Below are positions 33,053 through 44,237 of a DNA stretch of 64,000 bases, in pieces (positions within the stretch are counted from its first letter, which is position 1; every line of letters begins with the position of its first letter). Below the pieces are notes generated by a model. It saw only the letters and a list, made by a program, of their open reading frames with translations. It did no database searches and was not told the origin of the DNA. The translations under genes and the position numbers were made by a program. This DNA comes from Coniochaeta sp. PMI_546 (lineage: Eukaryota > Ascomycota > Sordariomycetes > Coniochaetales > Coniochaetaceae), in the NCBI GenBank assembly GCA_021432605.1, contig MU271146.1:1550001-1614000 (forward strand), written 5' to 3'.

Positions 33053-36000
33053 ATGGATCCTGCTCCAGCTACACAAACACCAGCCGTTGCTGAGTCTCCA
33101 CGCTCCACTGGTCCTGGCAGCGGCCAGGCGCCTGTAGGATACAATCTCGTCAAGGTACGGAAGGCCGACGGAACAGTCGTCACTGTGAAGCGGAAGCTTT
33201 CGCCTGGCAAAGGAGGCACCGCTACAGCCGCTGCACAAGGTGTTATACCGGATACTGGTGCCTCTTCGCCTTCTGCTGAGACACCACGATTTACCACCGT
33301 GACTGTGCGGAAACCCGACGGGACACTGGTCAAAGTCAGGCGGCCGCTCACCAAGCAATCAGCAGTCACAGAGACTGAGAAAGCCGCCGCAAGACAAGCC
33401 GATCCTCGACATGTTGAGCCCTCCACAACCGTTGCCGATGCAAAGTTGGCTGTGGAGAAATCTACGCTTACTGACATCACGCCCGTCCCGACTGTCACCA
33501 CGTCCGCCACCAAAAAAGCCAGGCCCACCGATGGCGTGAAGGAGATACGTGCCGTGGCCGGGGAAACTGTCGACGCCGACAGACTCAAGACCAACGATGA
33601 TGCCCCTATTTCCAAGGCTGATGCAGGGGACCTCCCTGGTGCTCTCGCTGAACAAGCCATCTACAACAGGGAAGGGAGGACGCATCGACTCAAGTCCTCA
33701 CTTCTCAGGGGCTTTGGAATGGCTGTCGGCTCCGCACTTCCAAGCTTAGAGATCAGCCATGATTTCGAAGATGGTGACAAGATCCTGTCAGATGATGACG
33801 ACGATTACTCTGTCGATGAAATGGACGAAGGCGATGAGTATGACGACGATGAACATAGCATATCCGATGAGCTCCATGCACGGAATGAGACTGATGATGG
33901 TGCAGCTCATGGGGTTGATAACAGCAGTATGTTCAGTCAAGCAGCTGCAAGCCCACAGACCAAACTGACCTTGAACAGCTTCGGCACCTCATGTCACATT
34001 CGATGCTGGGGCAGCACTAGGTGGTCTTGCGGCCACTGCAGCGGCGAATGCAGCAGCACAACCGCCGCCACCTCGTGCAGATGCCCAGGCTGCCGCGCGG
34101 GCAGCCCAGAACGGAGGCGCCCCAAAGCCTGAGCCCGAGAAGGAAAAGCACACATACAAGATAACCGCGAAGGAACTTGCTGACATTGAACAAGCCACGA
34201 CTGAGAAAGTAACCGAGAAGAAGCTCAACCGCCACTGGGCTAATCTTACGTTTTACTTCATGGCCAGTCTCAGCATCATCCTGCCTTCACTATTCATACG
34301 TGAGTGATATTTTTGTATCAAGTTGTTTCTCTGACTTACATGGCATTAGTGCTCGCCGGATTTATCGGTGGAATGAATGGCAAGTTGGTCGGGTCCAGCT
34401 GGAATAAGATGGAAGATCCCATCAAGGTCGCCATCTCGGCGTGGCCGATTGTGTTTGCCGCAGTGGTTGCACAATGCTTCAAGGCATGGGCGACCTTCAA
34501 GGTTGAAAGAGGCATCAAGCTCATGGAATTGGAACAGCTTGTGGGCAGCAGCTCCTTCGCAAGCGCCATCAAGCAGCCGGTCCTTCTTCGTCGGTTAGAT
34601 CTCCTGACCTTAGCCCTCTTCGCCGTGTGGTGTCTCAGTCCACTGGGCTCCCAGGCCTTGCTGCGAGTGTATAGCCTGGACCGGCGGCTAGTGACCAACA
34701 CATCTGAAGTCCGATTGGCACCAAGCTACGGCCCAAACAGGCTCTTCACCCTGAGCAACGACACCAAAATCCGCGATAATCCAGAGTATTCTGAGCTTCT
34801 TCAGCTTGTGGAGACATTTTACATAGCTTCCCTGGCTCCCGTCCCTTGGTTGTCCAAGTACGTAACTGATAGTTACTTACACCCCATCATGTTCGCCTCT
34901 CCTCAGGAAGGGGACGAGACCAGCACCTCCGACGTCATGGTTCAAGCCTTTGGATCATTCCTCACCTACCCGCAAAGTCAATTAAGCTATGACAGTCCAT
35001 CCACTGCCAGTGCCGAAAAGGCCGAGTCGACTATCCCGAGGTTTGAGCAGTGGACCTTCAACATATCATACTCATATTTCAGTTTCAGCTGTGGACCGTG
35101 GCAGAATAGGACCCTGCAAGAGCTGGATGCCGCAGATGATTTCATTATGTTGTACAGCGAATCGGGTACGCTTGGTCTCACGTTCACTTCCGCGGACAAC
35201 ACTACGCTTGACTACAGTGGCATACGGCTCGCTTCAGCAAACGGTGCCGAACTTGAAGCCAAAACTACTACCGCCGGGGGATCCGGGACGACCAAGAAAC
35301 CGTGGGAGGACCCGGACTATCCCTTCTCGTATATCGAGTGCGGCTTTAAGCAGCTCTTTGAGGAAGTGACGGTCACGTGCGTTACAGATCCGACTACAAC
35401 CTACCCCGATTGCCGCCAGGATGGCGAATCGACCCCGTTACCGGCAGAGAGGACGGCGGACATGAAGACGAGCATCGGTGATTTCAGCTATGAAATGACA
35501 AATGCGAATCCCGGGGTCCTTGGTGACTCACCGGCCACCTTGAGTAAGTCTCTGATGGTCGCCCTATTGCTAGAGAAAACAGATGGAAATACTGACATGG
35601 GTTGACATTTGCATAGCCGAATTCTATCTCCTCACTGGCACGGGCGTGGACACAAATAGCAACAACGGTTTGATCATGTCAAAGGATGTATCGCTAGCTG
35701 ATTTCGAAACTCGGTTCGGTTACCTGTTCAACACCTTCCTGGGCCTGGGCTACTGTCCGGAATGCGTCACTCTCTTCATGAATGACCAGACAACATCGCA
35801 ATCACCTGAGGTCGACGCTCTTTACAAGACCATCAAGGCTCAGGTGAAATACGCAAACGACCTCGTGTACGTCATCAGCGGCCCGTGGCTTGCAGGCTTT
35901 GCAGTATGCGCCGGCATCCTGTTCCTGGCCGGACTTGCCGGCGTTGTGGTCGAGTCGATGACAGTGGCGCCGGATGTGCTGGGCTATGTCAGTACGGTGG

Positions 36001-36191
36001 CGAGGAACAGCCGATACCTGCAGCTGCCGAAGACGAGCAGCGCCATGAGCGGCGGAGAGCGGGCCAAGACGGTGGGCGGTGTGAAGGTCATGATGCAGGA
36101 CGTCAAGGGGAATGCAAACGTAGGCAAGATTGCGCTAGGCCTGAAGCACGAGAAAGCTCAGCGCTTGGTTCCTGGTCGGTTATACAGGTAA
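33053..36191 (+). CDS. Large fungal membrane protein of unknown function
   Basis: Four exons (33053-33926, 33979-34299, 34350-35543, 35617-36191) splice in phase to 987 residues. The first intron (52 nt) would otherwise give a premature stop at 34132. The N-terminal ~380 residues are cytosolic and disordered and contain a duplicated motif, 'YNLVKVRKADGTVVTVKRKL' and 'TTVTVRKPDGTLVKVRRPL', plus a long acidic stretch (DDDDDYSVDEMDEGDEYDDDE). A helix of mixed charge precedes three membrane segments: 'FYFMASLSIILPSLF' with 'LLAGFIGGM', 'AWPIVFAAVVAQCF', and 'LDLLTLALFAVWCLSPLG'. A ~480-residue extracytoplasmic region with N-glycosylation sites and several Cys follows, then a last membrane segment near 'AVCAGILFLAGLAGVVV' and a basic tail. 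An in-frame ATG at 32993 is an alternative start. No known family recognised. Confidence 0.85.
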
Positions 36192-38495
36192 GATACCCAA
36201 CTAGGCGAGCTAGAAAGACAGGATATATTTTTGCAGTCATGGATGGGTTTTGTTCTTCAGAATCTTTGATAGGATACACATATATGACAAAGTAACAAGG
36301 CAGTGCTGAAACTTGATGAGAAGGCATTGAATAAACGCGCGGCATATTGAATAGTAGTCCCTTCCAGGTTTGTATTATCTGTCGATTAACCTACTTTGGA
36401 TTTGGCTTGGTCGCCGGGTGACATATTCTTTACATTAAAGCTGAATGCTGGACTTCGAGCTCCTAGTACCTCTGGGCTTGAAGGGCATCCAATCGCCGTC
36501 CTGCGGAACAATACCGATCGATGGCTTGGCCATGGTTGATGGTTGACAAGCGACAAGGCGCTATAGCAAAAGCAAACCGAGCGAGAAGCAATTGTAGCTT
36601 TTGCTCTATGGCGGTGAGGCCCCGTAAGCCGAACGGAGGGAATAAAAAGGCTCCGTCTTGTCCATGGCAGTCGAAAAATAACGCGTCGCCACGACCGGCA
36701 GCTTGGTGCGAAGATTTATGCTTGGCCGGTGATAACCAGGCCGGGTCGGCTCGTGTAACCGAAGATTAGGTAGGCGTTGACCCAAGGCCGAAAAGCCGGG
36801 AATGTGACGGTGTTGTACCATACACCGGTAGATGACAGCCTGATATTGGAGATGGATCGGTCGTTATTGGAGTCATCACGGAGTAACGGGGTCACGGAGC
36901 CCTGCAGGCACAACGATAAGGTCCCTGACTCTATCTAGGTGCCTTGCGCAGTAAGGCCATTGAGTGGAATCCATGATGACCCGAGTTACGGATGGCACTG
37001 CCGTGGTTGTTGAAACTTGCGCTTTCCAAAACTGTCAAAAATACGAAGGTGCGTCTCGGCTTGTGAGTGGCGGTCCAGAATCCTGCGGCGGATGGGGGAG
37101 AGGGGCTGGTTCTTTAACAGCACATCGCCGCACGTTACTTGCTGGACATGCATCATCTACTATACCAAGACCAAGAGTCGACAATATCAGACCACCAGCA
37201 CACTCACCATCGTCAGCTCCAATACGAGAATGACTCGTTCACAGTGCTACTGGGGTTTCCAATCATCGGAGACAGCAGGCACACCAAAATTGGCTGGGAG
37301 GGGACCTTAGTGTGCGTAAGCTTCATGAGGCTAGAAGAAACTCTATCACAGGAGAGACATACCTTGATCAAGAGGTTGGGGACAAAAGGAGTCTTGCCAC
37401 CGATTTTTCGTGTCGCGGGCTGCATGAGCCTTGCACTCATGTTGCCACAGCAGTGGACTCTGGACTAGGCACTGTTCATCTTGAAACTTGTGGACTCTCA
37501 CCTGAATACGAGGTCGCCAACTTGACCCAGCCTGCCAACTTGAAGGACACACAGGCGGACAAGTGCAACCAAACAGGCCCTCAAAGGTCAGGGTGTCAGT
37601 GGTGTGTATTGTACGTGGTGCTAGTGGCACAACTGACAGGTTCGCCAAAACCCTGCTGCAAGATCCTTGCCGACTGTCTATGGTGGGTGCCGGCGGAGTT
37701 TACTGAGGGACAAAGAAACGACACCAGCGCGACCGCTTAAAGAACCCTGTATTCGTGCGTCATTCCCGCAGGAGACAGCTCCATCCGTACCCATAACATC
37801 CAGGCCCTGCTGAACTTGGTTTTACTTGGCCTGCAGGCCTGGTACTGGGCCGCTGTGCCAAGCTAGGAGCTGTTTATATGCATCCACCAAAACCCAGCTC
37901 TCTTCTGCGGCCCTACCACGCCGAGCTCTTGCATCTGCAGTCCAACCACGACCTGCACTCCTACACCAAAAGCTGGAAAACGTTTCGGTGGTCTGACTGC
38001 CATTTCAGGTTTTGTCAGGATACGCAGCTGATGCAGAGGGGGATTTGGCGCGTTTGAGCTGCAAGCCCTCGTCTACGAAACACAACGGACGACCTACCAT
38101 CTTTTCTCCTCAACTACCGGATCCGGCATCTTGCGCGCTTGCTGTCTGTCGACCCTCCCAGACCCGGACCTCCACCACTCGCTGGGAAACTTAATTTCTA
38201 CACGTGTGTAGAGCTTGATTCTGCTTCTGTGCGTAGAGAGGCTCAATTCGGGTCGTTGAACAACCTACTACGTGTAGGGCGTTTTCTATTCTGGGTTGTA
38301 GGTCCACATCTGCCTACCAGTCCGATAGTAGATCTCCATCGCCTCGGGAGATCACGACTAGCCTGGGTCCTCCGAGCTGCGCTGGGTGCCCACCTATACA
38401 GCACTATCTTCCACCATCTTCCGCCCCTACCGAACCTCTGGCACCCGATTTGCCCGGCCTCGCTTGTGGCCTCCATAGTTCTGAAAGCCGCCACC
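36192..38495. other. Intergenic region without supportable gene
   Basis: This 2.3-kb region lies between two plus-strand genes. Open frames such as 37312-37740 are short and lack family-like sequence. The last 500 bp are pyrimidine-rich and probably hold the leader of the downstream surface-protein gene; ACACGTGTG occurs at about 38200. Confidence 0.4.
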
Positions 38496-39808
38496 ATGCC
38501 CCCTCTTCCACATGACAATGTCTCCAAGCTTGAGGCCGGACAGTCAAAAGGCTTGGAAGAGAAGTCGTCTTCAGAACACGTTGGCGGTTCAAGTTCAAGA
38601 ATAGGCAGGACAGAAGACAGCAATAACAGAGCTCCTATGGAAAGGATGCCGTCTGCCGGACGACTACTAGTGACGTTATTGTTGTCCTTTCTCGTGACAT
38701 TCGGGTTGGCAACTGCCCTCTCACCGAGGGATTGGCATCGACGGGCCTACCAACGAGGAGATGCCGTGCGGGAGCACATAGGAATGGAGGCCGAAGAAGA
38801 CGGGGTTTCGTTCACATCACTACTCCAGGCAGCATCACCAAATTCTCTGCACGATTTGCTTCACAAATACTTCCCGGAGCGCTTCAAGGATGGAGTGTGG
38901 GAATCTGATGCTTCAGCGGTGGAAGCCGTTCGCCGTGTTGACGCCGTTCTGGCGGCCTCCATCGTCCAGTTAGCCAGGCGTGCCGATAACGGGACAACAA
39001 CATCACCAACATCGACAACGCCTCCACCGCCAGACTCAACCACGACCGACGCACCTCCGACAACTACGCCGCCGCCAGATGGCGGGACTGGCACCAGCAC
39101 GGAGCCAAGTAACACCGCTCCACCGCCGACGAGCTCCAACCCTCCGGGGCAGACCTCGACCACTACTACCCGGGGCTCGTCCAGTACCACTACTGTGCCC
39201 CCTTCCTCGTCAAGGACGACGACGACCGGCCGGTCGAACACATCCCCTGGTACGTCCACGAGCGCTGATAGTACTAGACCCTCTTCTTCCCCTGCTACGT
39301 CCTCCACGACGCATAGTTCAAGCTTCGTTACTGCCTCTCATTCTGGGCCGTTATCGTCCTCCATCTCTCGCGGAGGTATGTTGCAGTCGACATGTGTCTT
39401 TGGTCACTTACCGACGCTGCCCTTTCGCGCGGTGTCTCTATACCCGCAGTCTGTTTCAACTGAAGCTCGTTTCGATGTGCCTGAGCCTTGCTGTTGTGTT
39501 GCGCCGGTGTCACTGGTGCGAATGTACTGACCCGTTCTTCAGGTACGTCGAATCCGACAACCGGAAAGCCGACCTTCACATCGGCGCCTTCCCCGAGGCC
39601 GGTAACATCAACCTTCACCTCGACCATGGACAATGGCGGCGTCGTCGTAATCACCACAACCAGCTTCGTCAATCCAGACCCGGCGGTGACTGGGCCCAGC
39701 TCGACCAGGCCGACGCCGACTCTGCAGAACGCGGCACCCGCGAAATTCAGCCATGGACCGGGGGCCCTGAGTGTTGTGGTGGTTGCCGGTGTCGCGTTAC
39801 TCATATAG
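38496..39808 (+). CDS. Ser/Thr-rich cell-surface protein, probable GPI anchor
   Basis: Two exons (38496-39375, 39543-39808; 167-nt intron) give 381 residues. A hydrophobic segment at about 54-76 (RLLVTLLLSFLVTFGLATAL) is followed by a folded-looking region to about 165 and then a long Thr/Ser/Pro mucin-like domain likely to be O-mannosylated. The C-terminus (GALSVVVVAGVALLI) is a short hydrophobic tail without charged residues, typical of GPI attachment. The first ATG is preceded by a perfect GCCGCCACC context and adds a 50-residue hydrophilic segment before the hydrophobic part. The ATG at 38637 or 38646 would instead put a classical signal peptide at the N-terminus. It is either a type II protein or a wall protein with an internal start. 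Confidence 0.75.
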
Positions 39809-40369
39809 ACGAAGCAATAGGTAGGACAACGGCCGTGATTGTGGGCTTCTTTTGCATTTTTGGCGTCAGCGACTTGTGGGATGAGCGGGTTGCATCTACA
39901 TTCCTTACCGAGCATAGAGTTCGAAAGATGTCTTAGACATTTCTACAGGCGTCTGGCATGTGCATATCCACAGGAACAGGAAGGATCGCGACGATCTACG
40001 GACGAGAAATGAGGGGAACCGGAAAACCGGTTAATGGGACGGGCTGGTAAGCCCAGAAAGTCGTGCGGAAAAGGCAGCGGCCGTTTGCGCCGTGCGGAGC
40101 GGACGGCTGGACGCAGCCAGCAGACGGATGGCTGCACTACTGTCGATGCAAGCTTGGGCATAATGAAAAATCAAGACTGCTAGTACACGTGTAATCAAGT
40201 TACGAACTTCTGCATTCTTGCCGCCGGAGTTCTAGTTGTTGATGACGTCCACGACCATAGAGTCGTAAACAACGGCTATCCCCAAAACAAAAATAACAAC
40301 CTCCGACGCCTCGATATCCATGACGCCTCCTCACCCTAGGTCCCATTGGCGGCCGTTAGCCGTGCATCA
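39809..40369. other. Convergent 3' intergenic region
   Basis: These 561 bp lie between the convergent surface-protein and FAM32A-like genes. No coding frame is supported. Confidence 0.45.
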
Positions 40370-40855
40370 CTAGCCAGGTCCGATCTTGGGCATATCGTGA
40401 TGCTCGCTCAGCTTGGAAAGGTAAGTGTTGAGCTCCTCCACCCGCTCTTTATGGGTCTTGAGCAGTTCAGGCCTGCCGGCAGCAGACTTGGACAACTCCA
40501 GGAGCTAGACATGTGGTCAGTAAACAAGCCGCAACAGGGTAGACCGGATGTGCAAAGAAGTGCTCACCTTTTTCTTCTTTGCCTCTTCAAACCGTCTCTC
40601 AGCCTCGGTCTTCTGCCTCACCGGACCTTCCTCGACGTCATCGGCTTCTACGGGAGATTTCGATTTCACCCGCTTCTCGATCTCTATCTCGCCGGCATCA
40701 CCATCACGGTGGTCCCCAGACGTCTCACCAGTGGAGAGAGCCTTTTCCAGGTCGGAGCCCTTGTCCTTCTTCTTCTTGTGCTTCTTAACCTTGCCGCCTC
40801 CGCCTTTGAGCTTGAGAGCTCCTTTTCCGAACACAGTGTATTCGTCGGACGGCAT
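40370..40855 (-). CDS. FAM32A-like nuclear protein (DUF1754)
   Basis: Two exons (40855-40568, 40504-40370) give 140 residues. The family pattern is clear: a start with '[13 protein letters not shown]', a lysine-rich segment ([11 protein letters not shown]), a middle acidic/variable region, then '[15 protein letters not shown]' spliced to '[20 protein letters not shown]' and a final '[13 protein letters not shown]'. FAM32A stabilises the spliceosomal catalytic core in humans, where its C-terminus reaches into the active site; that role is known for the human protein and only inferred here. The conserved C-terminus is entirely in exon 2. Confidence 0.92.
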
Positions 40856-42262
40856 TTTGTATTATTGATGCGATGTCATCGCAACATCAGCTCTGCTACC
40901 GCAAGATAGTTGCTGTTTGAGATTTCGTGGTGGTGGAATGACATGGAACACCTCCAGAGCGACAAGTGAAAACAAGTGGCTTGTTGAGGGTGAGGCTTGA
41001 CTCTTGTGGCTCTTTGCGGTTCGCTTGTAGGTGTGAGTACGTACCGCGCTGTGTGGCTTTTGGACAAGACGGATGTTCCCAGCTGCCAGCCACAGGTCAC
41101 AGAACAGCCGCTTGCCGGAAGCAGACTAGCGTATGAAGCGGGCTGGACCCTCTCTCATATTTTATTAAAACTCCAGCTCGGCGAATGTGTTTCGTTTTCC
41201 TTTCCTCTTCTTTTTTTCCTTAAGAAAAAAGAACCCAGAGTCCGCCACGACCGTCATCACGATCTCTCTACGGTGTCGAGTTGCTAGATCCCCACGGGGA
41301 TAAAGACTCTGGAGATGAACGTATTTTCTCCCTTGATAGGAAGTCTTCCATCCTGAGATGCCCTTGTGGCCTGTGGGTGAGAGATGCTGATAGATTGGGC
41401 ACATCCTTCTCCCTTTTGTGACTTTCATGATAAACAATTGTGATATGCCGCTGTGTTTGTTGTGAGCAACGGCTATGCGACGACAATGATGTTGCTCGCT
41501 AAGTATAGCTGAGTCACGTCGTCCGCCCGTTCCTGGTTCGTGACGCCCTGTGCTCTGTGGCCCCGGCTGTCGTGCATATGTGCCGATCACTGCGTTCGTC
41601 AAATGGCAGACGGAGCGCATCGAGCTCGTGGTATTCTCTGTAATTTGCTGTCTTACACTCTGTGGGTTCGTCCTGAGCCCCGAAGCTTTGCCAGCGCAAA
41701 GATGCGGTGCCGGTTGATTTGTTAGGACATATTTCAACGTCGATGGGACCGGAGCAAGAGGATACTGCCGCCAAGATCGGCCAAATGGAGGCCTGTGGTT
41801 GGTCATGTCTCACTCGACCAACATTCTCGCCAGCTCCGGTAGCCTTGGACATCGAGGCACCGACCTTTCTTCACTGGCCCGGTTTGGGTGGATAGCCTTG
41901 TCGTGGAATGCCAGCAATCCAAAACCATTCCTACAGCGCAGTATCGTGACGCGATATCAACAGCCGTTTCCGCGCCAAAACATAGCTTGGTGCTGATCAG
42001 CGCGTTGGCGGCCATGGGTCTCTAGTCGTATATAGAGGGTCAGGACGTCTGCTTCTGTTTCCGGATGTCCTCCTCATCCACTCATTCATAGTCCCAACTC
42101 CAGTCACTCTTTCGGACCGGCTATATTAGAAGTGCCTCATCACATTCGTTTCTTGAAGACTCACAGACAGTCCTCCCAGTCACTCGTTCATATCCACTTC
42201 TTAGTGCAAAAGTCCTCTCAAGTCTATCTGTCCTTTGATAATCTTGACCTAATACCGCCAAC
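40856..42262. promoter_or_regulatory. Divergent region upstream of the GPI-type protein gene
   Basis: This 1.4-kb region holds no supportable gene; the minus-strand open frame at 41165-41806 has no recognisable domain. The last 200 bp are a C/T-rich leader with repeated 'tcccagtcact/cactcatt' elements, typical of a strongly expressed fungal gene. Confidence 0.4.
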
Positions 42263-42881
42263 ATGAGGTTTGTCACTCTTGGTACATCGTTGTCATACTC
42301 GAGCCCATGCTAACACGGAAACCCTGTGTAGTCTTCTTACCGCAGAGTTCCTGGAGTGCACTCCTTACACTTCCGTGCCTACCAGCACAGTCTTCGTCAC
42401 AAGCTACTGCGTGACCCTGCCCGCTGCCTGCCCGACCAGCGAGTGGATAGCCACCTACACAGTCACCACGACATGCACCGGCGACCAGGCACACTGGACT
42501 GCTCCCGCCGTCCCCCCAGAGTTCGAGGTCACCACCGTCGTCTGTGATGTCTGCGCCCACAAGACTCAGGTCATCACCTGCCCCAACGCTGAGGCCACCA
42601 ACGTCGTGGTCGCAGGAAACGGCGTCACAGTCACTGTCGCACCCACCCCAGGTGCCGTGAACACCGCATCCGGTGCCGCACAGACTGCTGCTGCCGGTGG
42701 CGCCGGTGGTGCTGCCGCCGCACCCACCGTCACCGCTGTGAACGCTCCTACCAGCACGGGTACCGGCAGCGCGTCATCGTCTGGATATGTCACAGTCGCC
42801 GGCGCGCCACTATCGATGAAGAAGAGCCTCGGCCTCATGGCCGGTCTGGCCCTCGTCGCCGGACAGTTCCTTATGCTCTAA
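42263..42881 (+). CDS. GPI-anchored-type small wall protein
   Basis: Thr/Val-rich secreted-type protein of about 180 residues. The main exon (from about 42332) encodes regular Cys spacing ('TSYCVTLPAACP', 'TVTTTCTGD', 'VVCDVCAHKTQVITCP'), an Ala/Gly/Thr-rich linker, and a C-terminal hydrophobic tail (SLGLMAGLALVAGQFLML) preceded by small residues, as in GPI anchoring. The N-terminus is uncertain. ATG 42263 followed by GTTTGT gives MSLLTAEF after splicing to 42332 (GCTAAC branch point present). Splicing from GTACAT at about 42282 to an acceptor at about 42345 gives MRFVTLEF. Neither gives a convincing signal peptide, so a small exon may be missing. Confidence 0.68.
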
Positions 42882-43258
42882 GTTATCGATCATGGTTGAG
42901 GACTGGTCGGTTGGTGTAGTTGTTGTGGTCACCATGCTCCCCCAAAAAAATCTTGGAGCCGGTTGGTTGGTTGCCTGAGAAAGGGGGTCACACTGTATTT
43001 CTCGGACATTATTTATGAACTGTCACAACTTCGGGACGGCGAACGGGTTTGGACTTCATGTTGGTCGCTTCACTGTCTGTGCTGCGATCTAATCAACTTT
43101 TTGGGTACACCTTTGCATTTTCTTTTTGCTTAATCATACAATACAAGAACGTTTCAACATCAATGCCGTTGGCCAATGTTGCTAGACTAGCTATTAGTGG
43201 ACTTGAAGACGTGGGATTTTTACTGTTCACTCCAGCTCTCCCTGTCCGCTATCTGAGA
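42882..43258. other. Convergent 3' intergenic region
   Basis: This 377-bp region lies between convergent genes; nothing coding was seen. Confidence 0.45.
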
Positions 43259-43656
43259 TTACTCCACGATGCCGTCGATGTTCTGGCTCTTGTGCTGGTC
43301 CCTGACAAACTCCTCGATCTGGGTGTCGTGCACCGGTCGGTGCGGTGGACCAGATGGTTTGGCTGGTTCAGCTGGCGGCTCGTCCTTCTTGTCCTCCTTG
43401 CCCAGCAGCTTTCCGACCGCGGGCACGTATTCAGTGACTGTCCCCTGGTGAGTAGAGGTAAAATTAAAATAAAAACGGCATACGCGCGTTACTCGAATTG
43501 TGAGACGATACCTTTGTCCAGAAGTGTTTCGCTGGGCTCTTCGTTGGTACCGGCTGGCGGGCCTTTGACTCTCTCGGCTGCCTTATCCAGCTGGTCCTTG
43601 TACGGCGTCTTGATGCTGTCGCCCGTCGTGGCTTCGTTGTTGGCCTGGGTGGACAT
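43259..43656 (-). CDS. Small hydrophilic fungal protein, unknown function
   Basis: Two exons (43656-43512, 43437-43259; 74-nt intron) give 107 residues. The sequence is charged and Pro-rich. It contains 'TPYKDQLDKAAERVKGPP', 'TLLDKVTEYVPAVGKLLGK' (amphipathic helix across the splice) and 'VHDTQIEEFVRDQHKS' near the C-terminus. The last block looks like the conserved element. No membrane segment or signal peptide is seen. The composition recalls small stress or LEA-like proteins, but no family was recognised. Acceptor choice is fixed by phase: the earlier CAG at 43448 leads to an immediate stop. Confidence 0.68.
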
Positions 43657-44237
43657 TGCGCTAGAGTTTTGACAGATGGGAGGCTCTAACAAGAAGTAGA
43701 CTGCTTCGTTGTATTTGTTTTGGTACAGGGTTTCCGGAGTGTCAATTGAACTGGGCAAGACAGAGATGGATAGAGTGTGTTCAAGTTGCGAGATCATGGT
43801 ATTCATCTGGGGTGGATTTAATGTGACGTCACTTGTGTTCCTCAACTTTGTCTCTCCGAAGTCAACTATCGTACAGGGCTTGACTGTAGCAAGAAAACAC
43901 GAGTCTCGCTCAATGCATCCACGGTCGATCCTCAGCAAGCCATAGTTGACTATGATACCTTCCACGTACTGAAAGTAGCTTCGGGGAAGTGCTCAATGCG
44001 TCACATTGAAGCAAAGTAGTCCAGTGTCTAGTGTAATACAGTAACCTCGATAGATCGTGACATTTCGGAAGATTACAGGGTACCCTGGCAAGGCGATCTT
44101 ATCGATAACCTTAAAGTTTTATCTTATCGCGATAATCCCAGAAAACAGACGTCAGAGCGCTCTTTTCCGACCATTTGCGTTTCTCAATAACGTCAAAACC
44201 AAGCCAGACAAACTCAAACCACTCATCCCGAGACATC
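43657..44237. promoter_or_regulatory. Divergent promoter region, small protein / CobW GTPase
   Basis: This 581-bp region lies between divergent genes. GATAA and TTATCG elements cluster at 44100-44130 (cttatcgataacc, ttatcgcgataa), forming short palindromes just upstream of the CobW-type gene. GATA-type sites of this kind could bind fungal GATA factors. Confidence 0.45.

Noticed and set aside
37312-37740. 142-codon plus-strand frame between two surface/membrane protein genes
   Set aside because: No homologous-looking motif, no promoter signals and several alternative frames of similar length overlap it.
41165-41806. 213-codon minus-strand open frame
   Set aside because: No recognisable domain, lysine run from an A/T tract at its end, and it lies in a divergent promoter region.
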